DNA from: Dyadobacter sp. CY323
GTDB lineage: Bacteria > Bacteroidota > Bacteroidia > Cytophagales > Spirosomataceae
DNA: 64,000 nt
Assembly (NCBI RefSeq): GCF_021390245.1
Contig: NZ_JAJUXH010000011.1
Span: forward strand, 186,001-250,000
Direction: 5' to 3'
This document shows, piece by piece, positions 53,872-63,085 of this stretch; position 1 is the stretch's first letter; each line of letters starts with the position of its first letter. The notes under the pieces were generated by a model. The model was not told the origin of the DNA, ran no database searches, and saw nothing but the letters and a program-made list of their open reading frames with translations. Made by a program: the position numbers and the translations under genes.

Positions 53872-54983
53872 GAAAACAGATAGGCCTGCTCTTCTTTTCC
53901 ACGTATAAAGTTTGGGCAGGCGGTATTATTTACATGTTAAATTTAATTCGTGCCCTGGATCTTCTGGATGATCGTGAGAAACCCGAACTGATCATATTTC
54001 ATGGATTTGACGCTCCGGTAGAAGACATTAAAGCACTTGAGTATCCATATATCAGCTATTGCCAGATCAGCAGTTCCAATCTATTTGTTAAAGCATATCT
54101 GAAGTTAAAGCGGATTTTGACGGGAAAGTCAGCATTTTATTCTCGTCTTCCTGAGACAGTATATCCGTATAACCAGTACATATTTCTTGGAAAAAAACAG
54201 ATTCACTGGATTCCAGACTTTCAGGAGTGGTATTTACCTCATATGTTTCAGGAGGAGGAAATCGTAAAACGCAAAGAATACCAGGCCACGATCGCTGGTA
54301 GTGGTGGCAAAGTGGTTTTCAGCAGCAACGACGCGATGAACGATTTTCAGAAATTCTTTCCCAACCACAATTGTACGCTCCGATTGCTGCATTTTGCAAG
54401 CTTACTTCCCGAATTCAAGCATTTGCAGATCTCCGAAATTCGGAAAAAGTTTGATATCCAAGGTGTCTATTTTATGTCCCCAAATCAATTTTGGGCACAT
54501 AAGAACCATATGATCATCCTGGAAGCGATCAATTTGCTAAAAATTGATAATCTCGATTTCACCATCGTCTTCACCGGAAGTCAGAATGATTACAGGAATA
54601 AGGATTACTTCGAAAAACTGGACAATTACATTCAGGAAAACGAACTTCAGCGCTGGGTAAAGTTTTTAGGATTTATTGACAGAGGTGAGCAGTTGTCCCT
54701 CATGCACAACTCCCGCGCGATCATTCAGCCCTCCCTGTTTGAGGGATGGAGCACTGTGGTAGAAGACACCAAAGCAATGAACCAATTTATCATACTTAGT
54801 GACATACCAGTTCACCGGGAACAGCTAAGCGAGAACTGCAGCTTTTTCGACCCTTCTTCTGCTACCGAGCTGGCTGCGATCATCAAAAGAAACGTGGAAG
54901 CAGAGCCTCTAAAAGTTGTGACGGATTATTCGAAAAACATTCGACACTTTTCAGAGAATATATTGAATGCGCTTCTAAATTAA
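53853..54983 (+). CDS. Glycosyltransferase family 4 (group 1)
   Basis: GT-B enzyme of 376 residues. The C-terminal nucleotide-sugar domain is recognisable by FMSPNQFWAHKNH, VFTGSQ, FLGFIDRGEQLSLMHNSRAIIQPSLFEGWSTVVED (in part) with the GT4 E-x7-E pattern. Starts 19 bases inside the preceding gene. Adds one sugar to the repeat unit. Confidence 0.9.
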   Translation: MDQPVVRKQIGLLFFSTYKVWAGGIIYMLNLIRALDLLDDREKPELIIFHGFDAPVEDIKALEYPYISYCQISSSNLFVKAYLKLKRILTGKSAFYSRLPETVYPYNQYIFLGKKQIHWIPDFQEWYLPHMFQEEEIVKRKEYQATIAGSGGKVVFSSNDAMNDFQKFFPNHNCTLRLLHFASLLPEFKHLQISEIRKKFDIQGVYFMSPNQFWAHKNHMIILEAINLLKIDNLDFTIVFTGSQNDYRNKDYFEKLDNYIQENELQRWVKFLGFIDRGEQLSLMHNSRAIIQPSLFEGWSTVVEDTKAMNQFIILSDIPVHREQLSENCSFFDPSSATELAAIIKRNVEAEPLKVVTDYSKNIRHFSENILNALLN

Positions 54984-54995
54984 TGTATTGATTAT

Positions 54996-55799
54996 ATGGA
55001 TCTCAATCCCAAAATATCAATAATCACAGTCGTCCGGAATGGCGAGCAATATATAGAGCATACGATAAGTAGCATTATTTCGCAAACCTATGCCAACATT
55101 GAATACATTATCATCGACGGAAAATCGACCGACAACACCACTGACATAATCAAGAAGTTTTCGGGTCATTTAGCCTATTGGGTTTCCGAACCGGACAAGG
55201 GGATTTATGATGCAATGAATAAAGGGGTGGCAGCGGCTACCGGCGACTGGATCATTTTTATAAATGCCGATGATTTTCTGATCAGCGAAACAGCGATTTC
55301 CGAGGCAGTACCCTATTTGGCCAAAACAAACGCATTGATCGTTTACGGGCAGGTTCGTGTTGTCTATCCCATCGGTGATGAAATGATTGTCGGATCAGAA
55401 TGGGAGAAGTCCAAATTCCGTTTTAGAAATGTCGCGATGTGTTTTCCGCATCAGGCTACATTTCACTCAAAGACGTTGTTCGAAGACGAGAGCTTTGATA
55501 TTTCATTTAAAATAGCCGGAGATTATGACTTTTTATTGAGACATTTAAGAGATCATGACGCCGAGTTTGTTCCCGTTTTGATTGCTAAAATGCGGGCGGG
55601 CGGGATCAGTCATAGTGCAAGTAAAATCGCTTTGCTTAAAGATACCCGGAAGGCACAAATAAAGAATAAAATCTATAAGTCGATTCCCCCGCTGGCCTGG
55701 CACATATCCGCCATCAAGCTGATTCTGACTAATACTCTAATCCGAGTGGTCGGAATCAACGGAAAAGATCGGCTCAAGAAGCTTGTCGGGAAAAACTAG
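54996..55799 (+). CDS. Glycosyltransferase family 2 (WcaA-like)
   Basis: GT-A enzyme of 267 residues: ISIITVVRNGEQYIEHTI, IIIDGKSTDNTTDII and the DXD-like INADDFL. PDKGIYDAMNKGV is the usual helical motif of this subgroup. Follows the GT4 gene after 12 bases. Confidence 0.93.
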   Translation: MDLNPKISIITVVRNGEQYIEHTISSIISQTYANIEYIIIDGKSTDNTTDIIKKFSGHLAYWVSEPDKGIYDAMNKGVAAATGDWIIFINADDFLISETAISEAVPYLAKTNALIVYGQVRVVYPIGDEMIVGSEWEKSKFRFRNVAMCFPHQATFHSKTLFEDESFDISFKIAGDYDFLLRHLRDHDAEFVPVLIAKMRAGGISHSASKIALLKDTRKAQIKNKIYKSIPPLAWHISAIKLILTNTLIRVVGINGKDRLKKLVGKN

Positions 55800-55846
55800 A
55801 ACTTTATCACTCCAATAACAAATCTCAGAAAGCGGATTTTTCAGGC

Positions 55847-56920
55847 ATGGCAATTTATTTAGTTCTATATCTCAACTTTTTTCTGCTGGCTAACTTCGAG
55901 CTTTTTTTAGCGGGCAGAAAGAGAATAGTTACTCTTTTTCTTATGGCTACCATAGGATTTATAGTAATCTTGATAGCAGGTTTGCGTTGGAATACCGGAA
56001 CCGACTGGGGTAATTACCTGTATTATTTCACACAGATTGATAACCGGCCATTTGGAAACTCCGGAATGGAGATTGGCTATGAAGTTCTCGTCAGATCCTT
56101 CAAGACCCTGGTAAGTTCTGACCCCACCCCATTTCTGTTCTTTTGTGCCATATTTATCGTTTCTACCACTTACTTCACACTATTTAAATATAGCCCTTTT
56201 CCTTTATTCTCTCTTTTTCTGTTGATCTCGTATAGCTTGGTTGGCAGTGGATTCGGAGTCCGGCAAGATCTGGCGATTGCGCTAAGTTTCCTATCAATTA
56301 TGTTCATTAAGGAAAGGGAGTTCTACAAGTTTGCCATTATTATGGTTCTTGCGGCATTGATTCACAACTCATCTCTTATCTTCTTCCCCGCCTATTTCCT
56401 GTACAATTTTAAATGGACCGTCCTCAATACCATATTGATCGTTGTCGTGGTAATTGTGTGTGTGTTGATGTCTGAGACGATCATGCAGACATTCGGCTCG
56501 ATGGTTTCAGAGAATAAGGCGGAAACCTATCTGGAAATGGGTATGGAAACTACAAAAAACCCATATACTACCCTGGCAAAGGGCTTATCGGGAAGATTCC
56601 TTTTTCTTCTGATTGTGATAGGTTTTGTAAAATACGGTACCGAAAAGGATGATTTTTACAATGGGGTCTTCAACATATACGTGTTCGGCATTATCATTTA
56701 CACCATTTTCTCCCCAATTAATTTAATATTCAGCAGGCTCGCCCGGCCTTATGATATCTTTCAGATTATTCTGCTTCCTATGGCGTATTACCAAGCCAAA
56801 AGATCGTACAAAGTCGTCATCATTCTGATTTTGTTTGCCTTTTCGTTTCTGAAGTTTTCGACATTCGTGAGAGATGATGAGGAAGTTTACATTCCTTACA
56901 AGACTATTCTGAGTCAATAA
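55847..56920 (+). CDS. EpsG/Wzy-like polysaccharide polymerase
   Basis: Polytopic membrane protein of 357 residues with about ten segments. The fingerprint LRWNTGTDWGNYLYYF and FGVRQDLAIALSF match the EpsG family, which polymerises repeat units in the Wzx/Wzy pathway. With wzx, the Wzz-like and Wza-like genes it completes the assembly set. Very hydrophobic and poorly conserved, so the call is by layout and motif. Confidence 0.87.
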   Translation: MAIYLVLYLNFFLLANFELFLAGRKRIVTLFLMATIGFIVILIAGLRWNTGTDWGNYLYYFTQIDNRPFGNSGMEIGYEVLVRSFKTLVSSDPTPFLFFCAIFIVSTTYFTLFKYSPFPLFSLFLLISYSLVGSGFGVRQDLAIALSFLSIMFIKEREFYKFAIIMVLAALIHNSSLIFFPAYFLYNFKWTVLNTILIVVVVIVCVLMSETIMQTFGSMVSENKAETYLEMGMETTKNPYTTLAKGLSGRFLFLLIVIGFVKYGTEKDDFYNGVFNIYVFGIIIYTIFSPINLIFSRLARPYDIFQIILLPMAYYQAKRSYKVVIILILFAFSFLKFSTFVRDDEEVYIPYKTILSQ

Positions 56921-56931
56921 CCATTAATCAC

Positions 56932-58065
56932 ATGATTTACATTGTTGACGTTGCGTCAGCTGAGTCCCAACATGAGCAATTCAACATTTCGTTTGTAGAA
57001 TTGCTGAAGTTGAAATACATCAATGACTCCCTCACATTTTTTTGTGATCCATCTCACCGGTCCGCTCTTCAAAACCGTCTTAGCAACATTCAGTTCAGTG
57101 ATGCCACGATATATAAAAAACGTGGTGGGATAAACGAATTTATCCGTGCATACCTCCAATTCAGGCACTTATCAAAGATTGTACAGCAGGCAAAAAAGCA
57201 AAATGTGACCCAGATGTATATTTTACTTTTACATCCTTTTGCTCACTTTCTTTTCAAACAATTCCATACTGACCAGTTAAACGTCCGGATCGTCATCCAC
57301 GGAGAACTTGAGTCTGTTAAGTTCAACAAGCACTTTCTCAACAAGATATGGGGTTTCTTCCAAACGCGTGCGCTGACTATCGTTAAGCCGAATGTTCAAT
57401 ACATCCTGCTTGGTAACAGCATTTACAACAACCTCATGGAGGTTATGCCCAGCTTCTCCCAGCAGTCCTGCATTATTATGGATCACCCCTACCCGTTTGA
57501 ACCAAGAAAAACAGTTTTGCCGGAGAATAACCCAATCGTGTTTTCCTCGCTCGGAGTCGCTACCTTATCCAAGAATACGCAATACCTCTTTAAAATAGCT
57601 TCAGAAGCGTCCGAATTGGGATATGGTGAGGTTTGTAAATTCAATATCTGTGGCCGAGTTTTAAAAAATATGGAGGATCACCTCAACGGTCATGTGACTT
57701 ATAAGGAAGATTTTAAGATACTAACACGGGAAGAGTCCAATGAACTCATCAATGAGTCAAGCTTCGCAGTCTTTTACTATGAGAATGCACATTATTCACT
57801 TTGTCCCAGCGGCGCATTCTGGGATGCAGTAAATGCGGAAATTCCATTGCTTTATGTCCGCAATGACTATTTCGACTATTACGCAGAAATTGCAGGAGGA
57901 ATTGGAGTTCCTTTTGAAGATCCTGAATCGTTGAACCGATACATCCTGTCGGTAATCAAGTCAAGAGCTTTGGGAGAAGATTATTATAAATATGTTGACA
58001 ATATCAGAAAACTGAAGTACGAACTAATGAGTTCTGAAAAGTTACTTCACCAACTATCTACGTAA
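56932..58065 (+). CDS. Glycosyltransferase, GT-B type
   Basis: Protein of 377 residues. The C-terminal half has the outline of a GT4-like donor domain (VFSSLGVATLSKNTQYLFKIA in part, FNICGRVL, FAVFYYENAHYSLCPSGAFWDAV in part), and the middle holds a hydrophobic acceptor-side region. Fits a group 1-like transferase in context; sequence is diverged. Confidence 0.75.
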   Translation: MIYIVDVASAESQHEQFNISFVELLKLKYINDSLTFFCDPSHRSALQNRLSNIQFSDATIYKKRGGINEFIRAYLQFRHLSKIVQQAKKQNVTQMYILLLHPFAHFLFKQFHTDQLNVRIVIHGELESVKFNKHFLNKIWGFFQTRALTIVKPNVQYILLGNSIYNNLMEVMPSFSQQSCIIMDHPYPFEPRKTVLPENNPIVFSSLGVATLSKNTQYLFKIASEASELGYGEVCKFNICGRVLKNMEDHLNGHVTYKEDFKILTREESNELINESSFAVFYYENAHYSLCPSGAFWDAVNAEIPLLYVRNDYFDYYAEIAGGIGVPFEDPESLNRYILSVIKSRALGEDYYKYVDNIRKLKYELMSSEKLLHQLST

Positions 58066-58077
58066 CCCAGATTTTAA

Positions 58078-59055
58078 ATGAAGAAAATTTTAAAAAGGTC
58101 TATCAAATTTATTTACACCTCCACATTATTTGATTTATTACTAATACCCTTCATTATACCTTCCGCCCTCCTTTTCCTCTTGGTAAGGCGAATTGGTTTC
58201 AAGTATCTGATCTTCACCAAGCAAATACTGTTGAGAATTGGTGTAATTCCGATCAGAGATCATTATTATGAGCCGCTCTTCAACCAAAAACATCTCAAAC
58301 GGCCTTTATCGAACGACCGCGATATCCGTGGTATTGATTGGAATGTCCCTGAGCAGCTTTCCACGTTGAGGTCATTTAACTACTCACAGGAATTCAGCGC
58401 AATTCCAAATGAATACCAGGACGATCTGACTTTTCATTTTGACAACAAATCCTTCCTTTCCGGTGACGCGGAATATTTATACAATATCATCAGACTAAAA
58501 AAGCCTGGGATCATTATCGAAATTGGCAGCGGAAATTCTACCAAAATCGCAAGGTTGGCAATTGCGCAGAATCAAAAAGAACTTCCGTCCTACCAGTGTG
58601 AGCACATTTGTATAGAACCATACGAAATGCCCTGGTTAGAAAAGTTAGGGATCGAAATTATAAGGAAACGGGTGGAAGATGTCAGTCCCGATATTTTTGA
58701 CAAGCTTGGTGAAAATGACCTTCTGTTTATTGATTCTAGTCATATGATCAGACCGCAGGGCGATGTTCTTTATGAATTTCTAGAATTGCTGCCAAGTCTA
58801 AAAAAGGGAGTGATCGTTCACATTCATGATATTTTCAGCCCAAAAGATTATCTCAAGGAATGGGTTATTGATGAAGTCAGGCTGTGGAATGAGCAATATC
58901 TCCTTGAAGCTTTTCTTATTTCGAACAAGGATTGGAAAATCGTTGCAGCGCTCAACTATCTTCATCATAACCACTACGATGCGCTTCTCGCGAAGTGCCC
59001 ACGACTTACAAAAGACAGAGAACCGGGATCGTTTTATATAGAAAAAATAAACTAA
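58078..59055 (+). CDS. SAM-dependent methyltransferase with N-terminal membrane segment
   Basis: Protein of 325 residues. Residues 8-40 form a long hydrophobic stretch that may anchor it to the inner membrane. The SAM-binding motif is IIIEIGSGNSTKIARLA, with CEHICIEPYEMPWL and LLFIDSSHMIRPQGDV following. Resembles class I methyltransferase family 24 proteins often found in glycan loci. It could methylate a sugar in the repeat unit. Confidence 0.82.
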   Translation: MKKILKRSIKFIYTSTLFDLLLIPFIIPSALLFLLVRRIGFKYLIFTKQILLRIGVIPIRDHYYEPLFNQKHLKRPLSNDRDIRGIDWNVPEQLSTLRSFNYSQEFSAIPNEYQDDLTFHFDNKSFLSGDAEYLYNIIRLKKPGIIIEIGSGNSTKIARLAIAQNQKELPSYQCEHICIEPYEMPWLEKLGIEIIRKRVEDVSPDIFDKLGENDLLFIDSSHMIRPQGDVLYEFLELLPSLKKGVIVHIHDIFSPKDYLKEWVIDEVRLWNEQYLLEAFLISNKDWKIVAALNYLHHNHYDALLAKCPRLTKDREPGSFYIEKIN

Positions 59056-59281
59056 CCGTTTTCATTTCTAACCATGCTTCCCTAAATTGGCATTCGAAGA
59101 CTTTTGATCTAAGCACTTTTCAATGCCTAAAATTCACGTTGGATAAGTATAGTCAAACCTCTTTTCAAACAAATAAAGCTACCCGGGTAATCTTCAAAAT
59201 TGCTCGAATTTGCTCCAATCCTCTTTCAGACATCCGGTATTTACATTAACAGCAATCCAGCAAATTGCTTTACATAATGAT

Positions 59282-60496
59282 ATGATGGTGAGGATAGTTG
59301 CATCCGTTTTAGTACTCTTTATAGTTGGTCTTTCCCACGCAAAGGCAATCGACAGAGAAAAGATGTTAAGAGACAGCGTAGTCAGATACGGTGTGGAGAT
59401 TGAGCCTTATCTGAAAAGTCTTAACAACCAAAAGATTGTCGAGGACTTCAATTATTCCCCTTACATCAATAAATTTTTAAAGGAACACAAGTACGTTAAG
59501 TTCCCTCCCTACAAACTTACAATTGGGTATGACGAGTCATTTCCAAGCTACAAAAGCCACCTGGTAGTAAGTTCCGGCAACAGGCTCTATTTCCCGAAAG
59601 GAAGTTCCCTGGAATGCCCCAAGGACATGAAAACCAATGGTTACATGGTATTTATTTCCTGGGATGTCAAGGATGTGTTTATTGATGGGATCCAACTGAC
59701 TGGAAGTAAAGCGAACCCGAATTATATCACTTCTCCCTACGGCGCTGGAATTGCCATGTACGCGCCGACAAAAGTGCTGATATCCAATGCCAAAATTTCG
59801 CAAAATTCAGGAGATGGAATAACCGTTCGTGTGCAGTGGAAAAAGCAAAGCGAGGATATTACCATTAATAACGCCAGGATCACAAACGCAACAAGAGTCG
59901 GGATGCTGGTCAATGGCATTGTTAATGGAGATTTCAGAAACATCTACATATCAGGTACCGGCGAAAAAACCAAGGAAAAAGTCCAAAAACCTCAGACTGC
60001 GCTTTCCTTCGAACCGAACGATTGTACTAGCAAATACATTAACTGCCGATTTTATAATCTTGAGACAAGAAATAATCTGGGTCCCGTTCTAGCTACTACA
60101 AATTTCTACGCCATCTATTTCAAAAATACGTGCGGTCCGAACAAGGTGGATGTGGTAATCAATAAATGGAAAGATTATAACGATGACCCTGCCTGCTATG
60201 GCGCCTCATTCGATGTAGCAAGCGGAAGCATGGAGGGGTTTGACACCAAGGATCTGACCGGAACATTTAAAATCATTAATCCTACAATTATCCGTAACAC
60301 CAAGAAGGATCTATACGACTATTACTTTTTTCATGGCCACAACGAAAAGAGCAAAGGCGGCGTAACCTATACGCTGAGCAACCTGAAGCTTGTCCATCGG
60401 GGAGCGACCTATAACGTGAGAAATAAACAGCAAAACAAAGAAATCAACTCGCTCATCAGCAGTGGTAATTTGAGCAATAAGGTTAAAATCAATTAA
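59282..60496 (+). CDS. Secreted right-handed beta-helix protein
   Basis: Exported protein of 404 residues from ATG 59282 (or 59285), which gives a signal peptide (MMVRIVASVLVLFIVGLSHAKA); an in-frame upstream start adds 24 residues before it. Strand repeats such as ISWDVKDVFIDGIQLTGS, AKISQNSGDGITVRV, ARITNATRVGMLVNGIV build a parallel beta-helix. Such proteins bind or cut polysaccharides, but no catalytic site can be named. It follows the methyltransferase after 226 bases without a clear terminator. Confidence 0.75.
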   Translation: MMVRIVASVLVLFIVGLSHAKAIDREKMLRDSVVRYGVEIEPYLKSLNNQKIVEDFNYSPYINKFLKEHKYVKFPPYKLTIGYDESFPSYKSHLVVSSGNRLYFPKGSSLECPKDMKTNGYMVFISWDVKDVFIDGIQLTGSKANPNYITSPYGAGIAMYAPTKVLISNAKISQNSGDGITVRVQWKKQSEDITINNARITNATRVGMLVNGIVNGDFRNIYISGTGEKTKEKVQKPQTALSFEPNDCTSKYINCRFYNLETRNNLGPVLATTNFYAIYFKNTCGPNKVDVVINKWKDYNDDPACYGASFDVASGSMEGFDTKDLTGTFKIINPTIIRNTKKDLYDYYFFHGHNEKSKGGVTYTLSNLKLVHRGATYNVRNKQQNKEINSLISSGNLSNKVKIN

Positions 60497-60674
60497 CTGA
60501 ATATACATTTCTTATGGGATGAACAATGATCAGCCAATCCCCTGTCTTGTCTCCTTAAAATTTTCCTGTTGAATTCAAAAATGTGCTTCAATCAGCACAA
60601 AGCTGCACCTACACAATGTTGAAAGAATTTCACATGTCTCATAGAATAAATAACTACATTTCGTAATACTTATT

Positions 60675-60719
60675 TGTAGAAATTATTTAATTTTACCTCT
60701 ATGTAATTAAATTTCTACA
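60675..60719. repeat. Inverted repeat directly upstream of the second beta-helix gene
   Basis: TGTAGAAAT (60675-60683) and ATTTCTACA (60711-60719), a perfect 9-bp pair, extended by TTTAATT/AATTAA with a bulge. Ends 7 bases before the GTG start. It could be a regulator site or a leader hairpin. Confidence 0.45.
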
Positions 60720-60726
60720 GAAAAAC

Positions 60727-62937
60727 GTGAAGACAACATTATCACACCTTTATATACTCCTGGTCATTCTTATCAATATGCCGCTTCTCGCAGCTAAAAT
60801 TGATCCAAAAATCGACCCTATCAAGTTCTCAATGACAACAACTGCGACTCAGATCGGGTTGAACGAGGAGTTTCAGATCGAAATTAAGGCTGCTTATATG
60901 AACATTCCAGCCAACACCGCATTTATTTTCGAGGGGTCTAATTCTTTTCGGTTAAAGCTTATCCTGCCTGATGGTTTTGAGCAAACTGGTGGAAACTTCA
61001 CGGATTTCTCAGGTGGAGAATTATCATCAACCAAGCCATTTATCACATATAACGTTAAGGGTAAGTTCTCTCGAAATTCGGGAAACGGTTTCTTTCAACT
61101 ATTAAGAAGTCACAAGAAAGCTGACGTTCAAAGTACATTTATCGAAGTCGCCCGCTTGAACTTCAATACCAACGATCAGGAAGTAAACTCTTCGGAGGAA
61201 GGGGCGCGAATTGCTTTGATACAGGCTTTGGGAACGGTCCCATATTTGACAATGGCCCAGCTAAGGTCTGGTGTTGCTGATGCCAATGAAGCGGTTTTTA
61301 TTACTGACAATGGACGGCACGGGCTATTCAGATATAATTCGGCTTCAACAATGGCTGACGATGGTGCAATGACAATCGTTTCTTCCGGGCGCAGGTATGA
61401 AAGAGTATACGACGGCGCAGTAAATGTAAGGTGGTTTGGCATTGTTGGTGACGGGGTCAACGACCAGTCTGCCGCCATCCAGGCGATGCTGAACAACGCA
61501 AAATACAGAAACGTTTTTTTTCCAAAGGCAACGGCATCTTACCGGGTAAGATCGATACGGATTCCAAGCAACAGCACATTGACTTTTGAAGAAGGCACTG
61601 TAGTAGAGGGAATGGGGAACTTGGGAACAAGTGAGAAGATGATGTACATGTACGATGTCGAAAACATCATCATCCGGGGATATGGTGTGACATTTAGGGA
61701 CCGTAGGGAAAATTACCCATCAGGGCAATGGAGGCATATTTTCTCTCTTGAAGGTGTTTTGAATGCCGTTATTGAGGGAATGGCTGCCAACGATAGTGGT
61801 GGCGACGGATTTTATATCGGTGCAGGCAGTGTAAGAAAAGTCTCTGAAAATATCAAATTTATAAATGTAAGTGCCGACAACAACCGACGCGCCGGTATGT
61901 CACTCACTACTGGGAAAAATGTCGATGTTGTTAACGCGATTTTCACAAACACAGGTGGCGAGGGACCCCAAGGAGGGCTAAATGTGGAAGCCAATGGATT
62001 TGAGAACCGATTAGAAGGTATCCGGATCTCAAACCCCAAAACCGGTGGGAATCGTGGACCAGGTGTCATGATCGGGCCTGGCGCGCTCGTTGGTTCGGAT
62101 CGCATTATTGATATTGTGGTTTCCAATCACGTTGATGACGGAAGTATGTATGGCTGCCTTGTCACATGGGCACCAGGGCCGTTACCTGGATCGATCATGA
62201 TTGAAAATGCAACTTGGAAAAATTCGAAGCTTTGTGGTTTCGTTTCAAGAAACTGGAGTTATCAGGCGTGCGCAGTTATGCTCATTAACCCTACTGTCAT
62301 TAATTGCAATACCAATGCTAGCACATCCCCAACAGCCGGAGCAGCATTCTATATCCATAGAGAGGCAACTGACGGTGGCGACAGCTACATCGGAAATGTG
62401 CACATTTTGAACCCTAAGATTATGGATACCAGGCCAACCAAGTTGATACGAAGTGGCTACAGCTTCAGGGACTGGGCTACTACGAATAAAGTCACAAACT
62501 GCAGTATCATAGATCCTATCAAAGTGGGGGCGACTTATGATAACAATACATTTTATCCGACAAATAACATGATTGCGAATGTTGAGCTTGAACTCGCCGA
62601 TCGCCATAAAACCTTGACTCATGAATTAGGGAATGGTAATAGTATTGCGGATTACACTTATTTCAAGACATTCTATACCAATCAATTATCTACCGCAACT
62701 CGGAACTTGACATTGGGTAAAGTGAATGCTGGCTTTCCTGAACTGATCGTGGAGGTGCGGTCACCCTATACCATCAATATAATCCCAAATGCAACAGATA
62801 ACATTGTCCCGCTATCACCAGTCAATGGTAAATATATATCCAGCAAAGTGGTAGGGAGTCGATTACGGCTCCGCAAGCAACTGGACAACTCCTGGTTTAT
62901 CGCGGAGATGTCTGGCACATGGACAGTTCAACCCTAA
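60727..62937 (+). CDS. Secreted pectate-lyase-superfamily beta-helix protein
   Basis: Exported protein of 736 residues with a GTG start and signal peptide (MKTTLSHLYILLVILINMPLLAA). The N-terminal 200 residues look like a binding or adhesion domain. GDGVNDQSAAIQAML near 240 is the opening of the Pectate_lyase_3 domain, followed by a long right-handed beta-helix (IIRGYGVTFRDRR, KFINVSADNNRRAGMS, GGLNVEANGFENR) and a short beta-rich end. A glycan lyase, hydrolase or binding protein acting on the exported polysaccharide is plausible; no catalytic residues are assigned. Confidence 0.82.
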   Translation: MKTTLSHLYILLVILINMPLLAAKIDPKIDPIKFSMTTTATQIGLNEEFQIEIKAAYMNIPANTAFIFEGSNSFRLKLILPDGFEQTGGNFTDFSGGELSSTKPFITYNVKGKFSRNSGNGFFQLLRSHKKADVQSTFIEVARLNFNTNDQEVNSSEEGARIALIQALGTVPYLTMAQLRSGVADANEAVFITDNGRHGLFRYNSASTMADDGAMTIVSSGRRYERVYDGAVNVRWFGIVGDGVNDQSAAIQAMLNNAKYRNVFFPKATASYRVRSIRIPSNSTLTFEEGTVVEGMGNLGTSEKMMYMYDVENIIIRGYGVTFRDRRENYPSGQWRHIFSLEGVLNAVIEGMAANDSGGDGFYIGAGSVRKVSENIKFINVSADNNRRAGMSLTTGKNVDVVNAIFTNTGGEGPQGGLNVEANGFENRLEGIRISNPKTGGNRGPGVMIGPGALVGSDRIIDIVVSNHVDDGSMYGCLVTWAPGPLPGSIMIENATWKNSKLCGFVSRNWSYQACAVMLINPTVINCNTNASTSPTAGAAFYIHREATDGGDSYIGNVHILNPKIMDTRPTKLIRSGYSFRDWATTNKVTNCSIIDPIKVGATYDNNTFYPTNNMIANVELELADRHKTLTHELGNGNSIADYTYFKTFYTNQLSTATRNLTLGKVNAGFPELIVEVRSPYTINIIPNATDNIVPLSPVNGKYISSKVVGSRLRLRKQLDNSWFIAEMSGTWTVQP

Positions 62938-62954
62938 TTTAAGCCTGTTATCCT

Positions 62955-62995
62955 AAAATAAGAGATCCGTGGGCAGTTCACGGATCTCTTATTTT
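62955..62995. terminator. Intrinsic terminator, perfect 17-bp stem
   Basis: Arms 62955-62971 and 62979-62995 are exact reverse complements, loop of 7 bases, ending in T5. Closes the beta-helix gene. Confidence 0.93.
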
Positions 62996-63085
62996 TAAGG
63001 ATGATGTGTCATCTATCCGGTAATTTTTACAGCTCCCTACACCAAAATTGCTAACTTTACGATTCAAGCACACTTAACATACCTG

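Noticed and set aside
58995..59249. Open frame between the methyltransferase and first beta-helix gene
   Set aside because: Starts inside the methyltransferase in another frame, short, with no conserved features; regarded as chance.
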